Origin: Sphingomonadaceae bacterium
GTDB taxonomy: Bacteria; Pseudomonadota; Alphaproteobacteria; Sphingomonadales; Sphingomonadaceae
Assembly: GCA_947463325.1 (NCBI GenBank)
Contig: CANHQT010000003.1
Location: forward strand, 1 to 64,000
Length of the DNA stretch: 64,000 nt
Direction: 5' to 3'
Below are positions 25,598-33,461 of the stretch, piece after piece (positions within the stretch are counted from its first letter, which is position 1; each line of letters begins with the position of its first letter). The position numbers were made by a program, and so were the translations under genes. The notes under the pieces were generated by a model. That model was not told where the DNA came from, did no database searches, and saw only the letters and a list, made by a program, of their open reading frames with translations.

Positions 25598-25878
25598 ATT
25601 TCGCAATGCTGCGCGACATGGAAGACCGCCATCAGGAACTCGTCTCCGCGATCGACCTGCGCGACCCCGCGCGTATAGAGATGGCGGCAAAGCGCCTCCA
25701 GGCGGTTGTGAAGCGCGTGCAATCGCAAGACGATCTGTCAGCCGGGACCGAATGGGATGACCGCCTGATGCGCCTGCGCGGTGACATCATGGCGACCCGG
25801 ATGCGGGTCAATGTCGTTGCCGATGCTGTCGCCAGCCAGAAGCGCGCATTCGACAGGATTTTCCGCGCGAACGACTGA
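25594..25878 (+). CDS. Probable FlgN-like export chaperone
   Basis: A 94-residue, all-helical, charged protein without a signal peptide. Primary sequence gives no firm family match to me. Position directly after flgM with an ATGA overlap, length and helical content fit FlgN, the cytosolic chaperone of FlgK and FlgL. Treat the name as an inference from context. Confidence 0.55.
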   Translation: MNFAMLRDMEDRHQELVSAIDLRDPARIEMAAKRLQAVVKRVQSQDDLSAGTEWDDRLMRLRGDIMATRMRVNVVADAVASQKRAFDRIFRAND

Positions 25879-25901
25879 AATCACTGCGCGCGTGCCTCAA
25901 T

Positions 25902-25917
25902 TGGCACGCTGATTGCT
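25902..25917 (+). promoter_or_regulatory. Sigma-54 promoter for transglycosylase-flhA-fliA
   Basis: TGGCACG-CTGA-TTGCT, an exact consensus element with GG-N10-GC spacing, 29 bases before the ATG at 25946. It puts flhA and fliA in the sigma-54 class. Confidence 0.88.
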
Positions 25918-25945
25918 TAGTTCCATGTGAACGCATGGAGCTGTC

Positions 25946-26860
25946 ATGAATACGACACCCGTTGACCGAAATGGCACCAGAGGCACGGTGGTTACCGCCA
26001 TCCGCAATGCTGCGGTTCGCTCGGGTATCAATTTTGACTATCTCTATCATCAGGCCCGGCTGGAAAGCGGCCTGAACCCAACTGCCGCGGCACGAACATC
26101 CAGCGCGCGGGGGCTGTACCAATTTCTCGACCAAACATGGCTTGCCACTGTGTCGAAACATGGGGCCGAAAACGGCCTTGGCTGGGCAGCTTCGGCAATC
26201 ACGCGCAACAGCCGGGGGCGCTATACGGTCACCGACCCGCAGTTGCGCCAGACGATCATGAACCTGCGCAACGATCCGACGGCCGCCTCCTCAATGGCAG
26301 CGGCCTTTGCGAGCGACAATCGCGATTATCTGACGCAACGGCTAGGCCGTCCCGTCCAGGCGATTGATCTCTATCTCGCGCATTTTCTGGGATCTGCAGG
26401 TGCCGTCAGATTTTTGACGGCCCATGCCACCAATCCCGACCAGTCGGCGGCGCAGTTGATGCCCTCAGCGGCAGCGGCCAACCGCCCCATATTCTTCAAT
26501 CGCGGCGTTCCCCGGTCCGTGGCGGAAGTCCACAATGTCTTCGCGACCCGTATGGGCTTGGGGGTTGCCCATACCACGGTTGGCGGAATGCAGGACCGAT
26601 ACGCTGCGCCCTTTGGCGAATTGGCGCGGACTGTCCCCGCTGCGCCGAGACGGGCGCCCGGGATGATGGACATCCCAGATCCCTATCGCATGCCCCCGCT
26701 GGAGCCTTCGCTGCCTGGCGCAACAGCCAGTCTGGCAATGATGGAAGATGGCATTCCATCGGAGATCATGATGGCGGCGATGCAGGGCCAGACAGCCCGG
26801 GCGCCGCGCAACACTTATGCGTCGCTGGCTTACCTCACGCTCGCGCAATTGGGAGGCTGA
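25946..26860 (+). CDS. Flagellum-associated lytic transglycosylase (SLT domain)
   Basis: A 304-residue protein with an N-terminal SLT fold. The catalytic glutamate is in HQARLESGLNP (about residue 40), followed by SARGLYQFLDQTW. The C-terminal third is proline-rich and low complexity. It has no Sec signal peptide, so export by the flagellar type III system, as for E. coli FlgJ, is plausible. It sits between the flgM-flgN genes and flhA behind a sigma-54 promoter. Combined with the domain-less FlgJ at 18154, it likely opens the peptidoglycan for the rod. GGAG is about 6 bases before the ATG. Confidence 0.85.
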   Translation: MNTTPVDRNGTRGTVVTAIRNAAVRSGINFDYLYHQARLESGLNPTAAARTSSARGLYQFLDQTWLATVSKHGAENGLGWAASAITRNSRGRYTVTDPQLRQTIMNLRNDPTAASSMAAAFASDNRDYLTQRLGRPVQAIDLYLAHFLGSAGAVRFLTAHATNPDQSAAQLMPSAAAANRPIFFNRGVPRSVAEVHNVFATRMGLGVAHTTVGGMQDRYAAPFGELARTVPAAPRRAPGMMDIPDPYRMPPLEPSLPGATASLAMMEDGIPSEIMMAAMQGQTARAPRNTYASLAYLTLAQLGG

Positions 26861-26861
26861 C

Positions 26862-28961
26862 ATGGCGGCGTTGAGCGCATCACCGCTGCAGCGGTTCAAC
26901 TTTCACGGCGGCCTGCTGCCCGCCGCGACGCTGGTCCTGATAATCCTGATGGTCATTCCGATTCCGGCGTTCCTGCTGGACGTCGGTTTCATTGTGAACA
27001 TCATGATCAGTCTTGCCGTTCTGATGGTCGCGCTGAACGTGGCGCGCCCGCTGGACTTTTCCTCCTTTCCCGCCGTCCTGCTGTTCGCAACGCTGTTTCG
27101 CCTAAGCCTGAATGTCGCTTCGACGCGCGTCGTTCTGGTCGACGGCCATACCGGCCCCGACGCCGCAGGCCATGTGATCGAAGCATTCGGCAGCTTCATG
27201 ATCGGCGGGGATTATGTTGTCGGCATCTTTGTGTTCATCATCCTGATGATCATCAATCTGGTGGTCATCGCGAAGGGCGCGGGGCGCGTTTCCGAAGTCT
27301 CCGCCCGCTTCGTGCTCGATGCCCTGCCAGGCAAGCAGATGGCCATCGATGCAGACCTCAATGCCGGCCTGCTCACCCCCGACGAAGCCAAGCGCCGGCG
27401 GCAGGAAGTCGCAACGGAATCCGATTTCTACGGTTCCATGGATGGCGCATCGAAATTCGTGAAGGGCGATGCCATCGCCAGCGTCATCATCCTCGTCATT
27501 AGCATCGTTGGCGGCCTCGTCCTTGGCGTGGTCAGTCACGGCATGTCGATCGGCGATGCCGCTTCCACCTACATCCATCTGGCGATCGGCGATGCCCTCG
27601 TCGCGCAGATTCCGGCCCTGCTTTTGTCAATCGCCGCTGCGTCGATTGTGACGCGGGTCAGCTCACCGCTCGACCTGTCAGGCCAGATTTTCGAACAGTT
27701 CGGGAGCAGCAGGGCCTGGTACCCGGTGGCCGGCATCCTCGCCCTCATTGGCGTCCTGCCGGGCATGCCGAACCTGCTGATTCTGTCTGCCGCCGCTGGC
27801 GCCGGTTATCTCGCCTTTCGGCTGCAAAAGTCGGAAAGGCTGGCCGCCGAAGCGCCCCCCGAAGCGGCTCCAGTGTCAACGGTCAGCGTGGACTGGGACA
27901 GCGTATGCGATACGGCCCCGCTGGAACTGAAGCTTGGCTTCGGCTTGGTCGGTCTTGTGGATGAACAAAGGGGCGGGACCCTGATGGCCCGCATCACCGG
28001 CATCCGCAAACAGCTGTCCAAAGATCTGGGCTTCGTCATCCCGGTGATGCGCGTCCGCGACGAAATGAACATTCCGCCAAACAGCTACCGGATCGCGGTC
28101 GGCGGCGTCGAAGTCGCTTCCGGGGAACTTTGGCCGGATGACCTTTTGGCTATCGATTCTGGTGAATTGCTCAACCGCATCGAAGGGAGGCCGACCAAAG
28201 ATCCGACCTTCGGATTGGACGCGGTGTGGATCCCGCCGGCGCAGCGCGCAGAAGCGATCGTTGCAGGCTATACGGTGGTTGACGCACCATCCGTCGCCGC
28301 GACGCACATCAACCAGATCATCAAACAGGCGGCCCATGAACTCTTTACCGTCGACGAGGCCCAGCAGCTCGTCGATCATGTGAAGGAGAGCAGCCCGCAG
28401 CTGATCAGTTCCCTCACCCCGGCACCGCTTTCCATGCTGTCCATTGCCGCCATTTGCCGCGCGCTTTTGGCTGAGGCCGTGCCACTACGGGATTTCCCGC
28501 GCATCGCCGTTGCCATGGCAGACAGCGCCAGGACGGAAAGTGATCCGATCCAACTAGTCGAGGATGTGCGTCGGCGCATTGGCGGGCTGATCGTTCAGAC
28601 CATCGCAGAGGTCGGCACGCCGCTTGGCGTCGTGACCCTCGACGCCCAGCTCGAAGGGTTGATCTCCCAAGCGGTGCGGGCGGGACAGGACGCCAATCAT
28701 CCGATCGAGCCCAAACTCGCCAATCGCATCGTGGAATCGATATCGGATGTCGCGTCACGACTGTTCGGTGAGGGGCGCAACTTCGCGATTGTGACGTCGC
28801 CGCTTGCCCGGCGAGCGCTCAGCCGCCTGCTGGCACCGCACATTCCCGGCGTTCCGGTCATGTCGTTCCTCGAAATACCAGAATCTCGAGCTGTCGAGGT
28901 GCTGGCCGTGGTCGGACAATCCCCGGCCCCGACCCCCGCGCTGCTCGAGGCCGCAGAATGA
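26862..28961 (+). CDS. flhA: Flagellar type III export gate protein FlhA
   Basis: A 699-residue export-gate protein. The N-terminal half has seven or eight transmembrane helices with NVARPLDFSSFPAVLLFATLFRL and V-I-A-K-G-A-G-R-V-S-E-V-S-A-R-F-V-L-D-A-L-P-G-K-Q-M, the FHIPEP signature (around 140-165). The C-terminal cytosolic domain begins near 350. The ATG at 26862 follows GGGAGG by 5 bases and overlaps no upstream gene (1-base gap after the transglycosylase). Confidence 0.97.
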   Translation: MAALSASPLQRFNFHGGLLPAATLVLIILMVIPIPAFLLDVGFIVNIMISLAVLMVALNVARPLDFSSFPAVLLFATLFRLSLNVASTRVVLVDGHTGPDAAGHVIEAFGSFMIGGDYVVGIFVFIILMIINLVVIAKGAGRVSEVSARFVLDALPGKQMAIDADLNAGLLTPDEAKRRRQEVATESDFYGSMDGASKFVKGDAIASVIILVISIVGGLVLGVVSHGMSIGDAASTYIHLAIGDALVAQIPALLLSIAAASIVTRVSSPLDLSGQIFEQFGSSRAWYPVAGILALIGVLPGMPNLLILSAAAGAGYLAFRLQKSERLAAEAPPEAAPVSTVSVDWDSVCDTAPLELKLGFGLVGLVDEQRGGTLMARITGIRKQLSKDLGFVIPVMRVRDEMNIPPNSYRIAVGGVEVASGELWPDDLLAIDSGELLNRIEGRPTKDPTFGLDAVWIPPAQRAEAIVAGYTVVDAPSVAATHINQIIKQAAHELFTVDEAQQLVDHVKESSPQLISSLTPAPLSMLSIAAICRALLAEAVPLRDFPRIAVAMADSARTESDPIQLVEDVRRRIGGLIVQTIAEVGTPLGVVTLDAQLEGLISQAVRAGQDANHPIEPKLANRIVESISDVASRLFGEGRNFAIVTSPLARRALSRLLAPHIPGVPVMSFLEIPESRAVEVLAVVGQSPAPTPALLEAAE

Positions 28962-29009
28962 CATCGAAAAGCCGATCGTTCCCAGAAAGCAAAACGCACG
29001 AGTGAGACT

Positions 29010-29747
29010 ATGCCCCGACCCATGATACGTCAGGTAGCTGCATACGAAAAAGGTGCCGGCAAGGACGTCCAAACCCTTGTCAGTAGCCATGTCGGGCTTG
29101 TCAGGAAGATTGCCTGGCAGGTTCAGGCTAAGGCCGGATCGGCGATAGAGCTGGAGGATCTGGTTCAGATCGGCCTGATCGCGCTGATTGAAGCCGCTCA
29201 GAAATACGAGGATCGCGGCGTCCCCTTTGCCAATTATGTGAACATCAGAGCCAAGGGCGCGATGATCGATCATTATCGCAAGATATCGATCGCGAGCCAT
29301 TCGACGATGGCACGGCGCAAGGAGTTCACCGAAGCTTATCGCAAACTGCATACGACCTACGGCCGGACACCCACCGATCAGGAAATCGGTGATGAGATTG
29401 GGCTCACGCCCGCCGCTGTCCGCCGGATGGAGGTGGAACTCGACCGGTGGCGGGTCAGCAGTCTGGATGAGGCCTACTCGGAAACCTCGATCGATTTCGC
29501 GTCCGATATGCTGCAGCAGGACGAGGCAATCGACCGCAATTCAATCCAAGAGCAGCTGACTGCCGCGATTGCAGCGCTGCCGGAGCGTGAAGCCACGATC
29601 CTGCAGTTGATCTACTTTGAAGACATGAATCTGGAAGAAGTCGGCGCGGTCTTCAACGTAACCGCGGCGCGGGTCTGCCAGATCAAGAAAGCGGCCCTGT
29701 CCAAGATCCGAGATCGACTGGGCGACCTCGACATTTTCTACGATTAG
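29010..29747 (+). CDS. fliA: Flagellar sigma factor FliA (sigma-28)
   Basis: A 245-residue sigma-70-family factor lacking region 1. Region 2 includes L-V-Q-I-G-L-I-A-L-I-E-A-A-Q-K-Y and V-P-F-A-N-Y-V-N-I-R-A-K-G-A-M-I-D; region 3 is GRTPTDQEIGDEIGLTPAAV; region 4 ends with the helix-turn-helix NLEEVGAVFNVTAARVCQIK. It should direct late genes (fliC, motAB, fliD, flgM) and be held by FlgM. It follows flhA by 48 bases and shares its sigma-54 promoter. Confidence 0.95.
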   Translation: MPRPMIRQVAAYEKGAGKDVQTLVSSHVGLVRKIAWQVQAKAGSAIELEDLVQIGLIALIEAAQKYEDRGVPFANYVNIRAKGAMIDHYRKISIASHSTMARRKEFTEAYRKLHTTYGRTPTDQEIGDEIGLTPAAVRRMEVELDRWRVSSLDEAYSETSIDFASDMLQQDEAIDRNSIQEQLTAAIAALPEREATILQLIYFEDMNLEEVGAVFNVTAARVCQIKKAALSKIRDRLGDLDIFYD

Positions 29748-29748
29748 G

Positions 29749-29794
29749 GGCGTCTGGCCTGGATGTGGCGAAGAGCGGTGCAGTGACGCCTTTT
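29749..29794 (+). terminator. Possible terminator after fliA
   Basis: GGCGTC (29749-29754) pairs with GACGCC (29785-29790), followed directly by TTTT. The 30-base loop makes it weak. A second small hairpin GCCGGC-ATA-GCCGGC follows at 29795. Confidence 0.4.
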
Positions 29795-29841
29795 GCCGGC
29801 ATAGCCGGCCAGTCCGGCGCCAGGGTGCGATCCCGGAGCCG

Positions 29842-30921
29842 TCAGCGGGCCATATTATACTTGTTCATTTTCCCGATCAGGGTGGTGCGCTGGATTCCCA
29901 GCAGACGAGACGCCTCTGCAATGACCCCGTCCGCCAGTTCGAGGGCGTCCAGAATATATTGGCGTTCGATGTCTTCTATGATGCGGTTCATATCCAGCTT
30001 GCCCGCCCTATCCAGCGCGGGAAGACTGGAATCCATCCTTGGATCCTCCCCTGCCCTGGACGGCGCAACATGAGCGAGGGCGGCGTTCGGCACCGGCGAA
30101 GGGGTGTGCGACAGGGCTGATCGCCGGCGGGGCGTGAGGTTGATGAGATCCGCCGCATCCGCAGCGTCAATCGTCTTGCCCCCGAACAAGAGCATCGCGC
30201 GTTCGACAAAGTTGCGAAGCTCGCGGACATTGCCCGGCCAATTGTAGCTCTGGATGTACGATACAGCAGACGCACTGAGGCTGAAGGGCTGTCCGCCAAA
30301 GCCGGCTTGGAAATGGTCCACCAGCAGCGTCAAATCTTCCGGTCTTTCGGCAAGTGACGGCATGATGATCGGAAACACCGCAATGCGATAGAAAAGATCT
30401 TCGCGAAACAGCGAGGATTCGATCGCGAGATCAAGGTCCTTGTGGGTTGCGCACACCAGGCGCACGTCAATCGCAAGATCACCCGTCGCCCCGACCCGCT
30501 GAACCTTGCGTTCCTCCAGAACGCGCAGGAGTTTGACCTGCATCGCCATCGGCATGTCACCGATTTCATCAAGAAACATGGTGCCGCCGCTCGCCTCTTC
30601 GAAGCGGCCTACCCGACGCTGGATCGCACCCGTAAACGCACCCTTTTCGTGCCCGAACAGCTCGGATTCAAGAAGGTCGGCGGGAATAGCGCCGCAGTTC
30701 AAAGCCACCAGAGGATTTGTACGCCGGTTGCTCGAACTGTGGATTGCGCTGGCCACAAGTTCCTTACCCGAACCCGATGGTCCGGTAATGATAACCGAAG
30801 CGTTTGAAGGCGCGACGCGTGTTATTGCTTCACGAACCTGCCGGATACCATGCGACCTGCCGACAAGCATGTTCTGCATGCGGTATGAACTGAATGATAC
30901 AAGATCAGATATTGCAGACAT
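29842..30921 (-). CDS. Sigma-54-dependent flagellar regulator (FlbD/FleQ-like, no receiver domain)
   Basis: A 359-residue NtrC-family activator. The AAA+ domain begins almost at the N-terminus: Walker A GPSGSGKE at about 47-54, the sigma-54 contact loop GAFTGA at 94-99, Walker B MFLDEIGD at about 115-122, and NWPGNVRELRN near 230. A Fis-type helix-turn-helix closes the protein (RLLGIQRTTLIGKM). No receiver or GAF-like input domain is present; only about 18 residues precede the AAA+ core. It lies amid four sigma-54 flagellar promoters and is their obvious activator. Control may come from expression level or a partner protein. Confidence 0.9.
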   Translation of the reverse strand: MSAISDLVSFSSYRMQNMLVGRSHGIRQVREAITRVAPSNASVIITGPSGSGKELVASAIHSSSNRRTNPLVALNCGAIPADLLESELFGHEKGAFTGAIQRRVGRFEEASGGTMFLDEIGDMPMAMQVKLLRVLEERKVQRVGATGDLAIDVRLVCATHKDLDLAIESSLFREDLFYRIAVFPIIMPSLAERPEDLTLLVDHFQAGFGGQPFSLSASAVSYIQSYNWPGNVRELRNFVERAMLLFGGKTIDAADAADLINLTPRRRSALSHTPSPVPNAALAHVAPSRAGEDPRMDSSLPALDRAGKLDMNRIIEDIERQYILDALELADGVIAEASRLLGIQRTTLIGKMNKYNMAR

Positions 30922-31254
30922 TCAGCGTGGCCCGAACAAATTTTTCCATTACAATCGTGTTGACATGCGTATCGGTAACAGATTGCTTTCGATACATCCG
31001 TTATCGACCTATCCTGCTTTTGCACGGTGCTATGTCCGCCCTAAATTTCAATTATTTCCTTTGGTAAAGAGGAATTAGGGCGCAGATTGAGATGAATTAT
31101 TTGGTCCGTTTGTGATCGAAATCGTTACCGAATCGTAATCACAGGCGCCGTTTTGGGTCGATCATCGTCCCAATCAGGGAACATATGCCCGCGGCTGACG
31201 ATATTGATCGGGCAGCCGGTTTGCAGCCGGCTAGGCAGGCTGCGCTATCCGTCG
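30922..31254. other. Regulatory intergenic region between the flagellar regulator and fliS
   Basis: No gene is supported. The stretch is AT-richer than its surroundings. It holds the upstream region of the regulator gene and an extended inverted repeat: GCCCTAA (31038-31044) pairs with TTAGGGC (31075-31081), and inside it TTCCT (31056-31060) pairs with AGGAA (31070-31074). No sigma-54 element was found for the regulator, consistent with a top-tier housekeeping promoter. Confidence 0.45.
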
Positions 31255-31644
31255 CTATTTGATGGCCTGCCAAGCATCCGCAATCTCGGCAATCATGGCT
31301 CTTGCATCGTGTATAAGCGCGGGGTTGTTGTCACGGGACGCCTGCATGATCAACCGCCTCGCTTCACGGTAGATCGCCGCCAAGGAGTTGGCGAGCTCGG
31401 GAGCGGCCTCAAAGTCGAGGCTGCTGTCGAGGCTATGCAGTATCGTAAGCGCACGCGACTGCCTTGCCGCATATTGGGCATGCATGCGCGCACGATGGGC
31501 GATCGGCATGGCCTCCAAGGCCAGCAACAGTTCATCGAACAGGATAGACACCAGTTCATGCGGCGATGCCGAGGCAACGCGGCTGGTGAACGCGATCCAC
31601 CGATAGCTCTGATCCGCAGCGCGGTTGGCGGGTTTACCGTACAT
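31255..31644 (-). CDS. fliS: Flagellin export chaperone FliS
   Basis: A 129-residue helical chaperone. S-P-H-E-L-V-S-I-L-F-D-E-L-L-L-A-L-E-A (about 27-45) is the FliS family block. It binds the C-terminus of flagellin in the cytosol to prevent premature polymerisation. It follows fliD by 11 bases, the usual pairing, and ends the long fli operon. Confidence 0.88.
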   Translation of the reverse strand: MYGKPANRAADQSYRWIAFTSRVASASPHELVSILFDELLLALEAMPIAHRARMHAQYAARQSRALTILHSLDSSLDFEAAPELANSLAAIYREARRLIMQASRDNNPALIHDARAMIAEIADAWQAIK

Positions 31645-31655
31645 ATCCAGGCTCT

Positions 31656-33266
31656 CTAATCATTGCTTCTGGACCACATCCGAATCTGCTGATCCAGATA
31701 GTTTTGGGTGGCCTTGAACGACGAAACGCGGACATCCATGGCCGTGAATGATTGCAGCAATTGCGAATAATATTTGCCTGACTGAACCTCGAGCTTTTCG
31801 CGGTCTTCCGCGATGCTCCTGGCCTCCACCGCAAAGCCGGCCCGCGCCGAAGCGACAGCGCCGCTGGGTGCCTGGATGGATCTCTGTATCTGGGACAGCA
31901 TGCCGGACAGGCCTGGCTCGATCGTGATCGTCGCCGCATTGACCCCGGCCTCTACGCCAACGATCAAGCCCAGAGCGCGCGATGACGCGGGTGCGACGAG
32001 GTTGACCCCGACACCGGTCATGGCGACGCCGTCAATCCTGCCGGATGCTGCAACGCCCCCGCTGGCGGCAACCAAGTCGGTCAGTTCATAGCGGCCCGGG
32101 GCGACGCGATCAGGCGAACTCTTGATGACCACCCGGGGATCGCTGCTGAGCTGCTTCGGGTTGAAGAATCCCTCTATCGCATCCGGGAACCGCGCCAGCA
32201 TATCCGTCAGCCGCGCGCGATCGAGCGACAGGGAACCGTCGCGGTTGGTGCGCACCCCGATTTCCGCGAGGGTCTGCGGGCCGCCGGGGTCACCGACCAG
32301 CTTGGCGGTGGTGATTTCAGCAAATTGTTTGCGGATAGCCGTCACTGCCGTGTTGCCGCGCAAGGCACCGCTGCTGCCACCCTGCCCCGCTGCCAGCGCC
32401 GCATTCAGTTTGGTCATGACCTGGTTGAACGCATCAACGAAGTCACCCACCGCCTGACTGATGGCTTCATTGGGGCGGCTGACCGTGGTTTGCGCGATGA
32501 CGCCCGGCTTTTCCGCTGTCAGTTCAAACTGCAGGCCTTCGACCAAATCACGGACCAGGTTCGACGGCCGGGTGACCTGAACACCATCAATCCGCATGAT
32601 CGCATCCTGCGCGGCGACCGTCTGGTTCATGTCCGATACGATGCCGGCACCAAAGGCGAATTGCGCCAGCTGGGGCTCTGCATCATTCGCAGCCGTGAGG
32701 GTGAAACTGTTCGCCGCGCCCGCGCTTCCCTTGACCACAAGCCTTGCGCCAGTGCTGTCCGTGACGACCGAGGCCGAGATACCAAGGCCGGCCTGATTGA
32801 TGGCGCCAGCCAGACCGGTCAGGGAATTGTTGCTGTCATCAATGGTGATGGCCGCGCTCCCCGCCGATGTGGCCAAGGTCAACGTGCCCCTCCCCACGGC
32901 CGACAATCGGCTTGCCAGCGGCGCCGATTCCAGCGTCTGGCCTTTGGCCAACTGGCGCACCTCAAGGGAAAAGGCGTTGAGGTTGGCAGTCGATCCGGCA
33001 ACCGTCGTAACTTTGGCCAGCGACGGATCGGACAGGCTGACCTGCTTGCGCAGCGAGCCGCCGCGGACCAGTGTCGCCAAGGCAGAGGAAAAACTGCTGA
33101 CGCTCGATGCCACATCGGCAAGGCTCGAGATACGGGCCTCATTGGCGGCCTCACGCTTGGTTATCGCGGCTTCCCGCGGCGCTTTCACCGCGGCTGACAG
33201 GCGCTCCGCTATCGCCCTCACATCGATACCCGATCCGGCACCCAGTGCATTGGTGATATTGGTCAT
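31656..33266 (-). CDS. fliD: Filament cap protein FliD
   Basis: A 536-residue filament-capping protein (HAP2). The N-terminal G-A-G-S-G-I-D-V-R-A-I-A-E-R-L is the FliD_N signature, and the C-terminal coil with QSGKYYSQLLQSFTAMD closes the FliD_C domain. It caps the filament and folds incoming flagellin. The ATG at 33266 overlaps the stop of a small upstream ORF (33263-33400), implying coupled translation. Confidence 0.92.
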   Translation of the reverse strand: MTNITNALGAGSGIDVRAIAERLSAAVKAPREAAITKREAANEARISSLADVASSVSSFSSALATLVRGGSLRKQVSLSDPSLAKVTTVAGSTANLNAFSLEVRQLAKGQTLESAPLASRLSAVGRGTLTLATSAGSAAITIDDSNNSLTGLAGAINQAGLGISASVVTDSTGARLVVKGSAGAANSFTLTAANDAEPQLAQFAFGAGIVSDMNQTVAAQDAIMRIDGVQVTRPSNLVRDLVEGLQFELTAEKPGVIAQTTVSRPNEAISQAVGDFVDAFNQVMTKLNAALAAGQGGSSGALRGNTAVTAIRKQFAEITTAKLVGDPGGPQTLAEIGVRTNRDGSLSLDRARLTDMLARFPDAIEGFFNPKQLSSDPRVVIKSSPDRVAPGRYELTDLVAASGGVAASGRIDGVAMTGVGVNLVAPASSRALGLIVGVEAGVNAATITIEPGLSGMLSQIQRSIQAPSGAVASARAGFAVEARSIAEDREKLEVQSGKYYSQLLQSFTAMDVRVSSFKATQNYLDQQIRMWSRSND

Positions 33267-33400
33267 GCCAGCCGCTCCCGTGCAGGAGCAGTGCCGGACA
33301 GCAGAACCCGAACGGACGATCCGACGCGAAGCGGCCGCGCAACCGGCACGCCGGCGAAACCAGACTCTCCGATTTCTTTGGCAAGACCCGTGTCGGTCAC
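33263..33400 (-). CDS. Small ORF translationally coupled to fliD
   Basis: A 45-residue ORF (M/V-TDTGLAKEIGESG... to ...ARERLA). It starts at GTG 33400 with an excellent ribosome site, CAGGAGA, 7 bases upstream, and its TGA overlaps the fliD ATG. It occupies the place often taken by flaG upstream of fliD but shows no FlaG motif. It may be a real micropeptide or a leader that tunes fliD translation. No homologue is recognised. Confidence 0.5.
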   Translation of the reverse strand: MTDTGLAKEIGESGFAGVPVARPLRVGSSVRVLLSGTAPARERLA

Positions 33401-33436
33401 CGACTGTCTCCTGACATATCCATCCATGCGATCTGA

Positions 33437-33461
33437 AACGTTTCTATTGGCTGCAAATTAA
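33437..33461 (-). promoter_or_regulatory. Candidate sigma-28 promoter for the fliD unit
   Basis: On the minus strand TTAA (33461-33458, overlapping the flhB stop), 17 bases, CGTT (33440-33437), about 37 bases before the small ORF. It allows late expression of fliD-fliS apart from the fliE operon. Confidence 0.55.
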
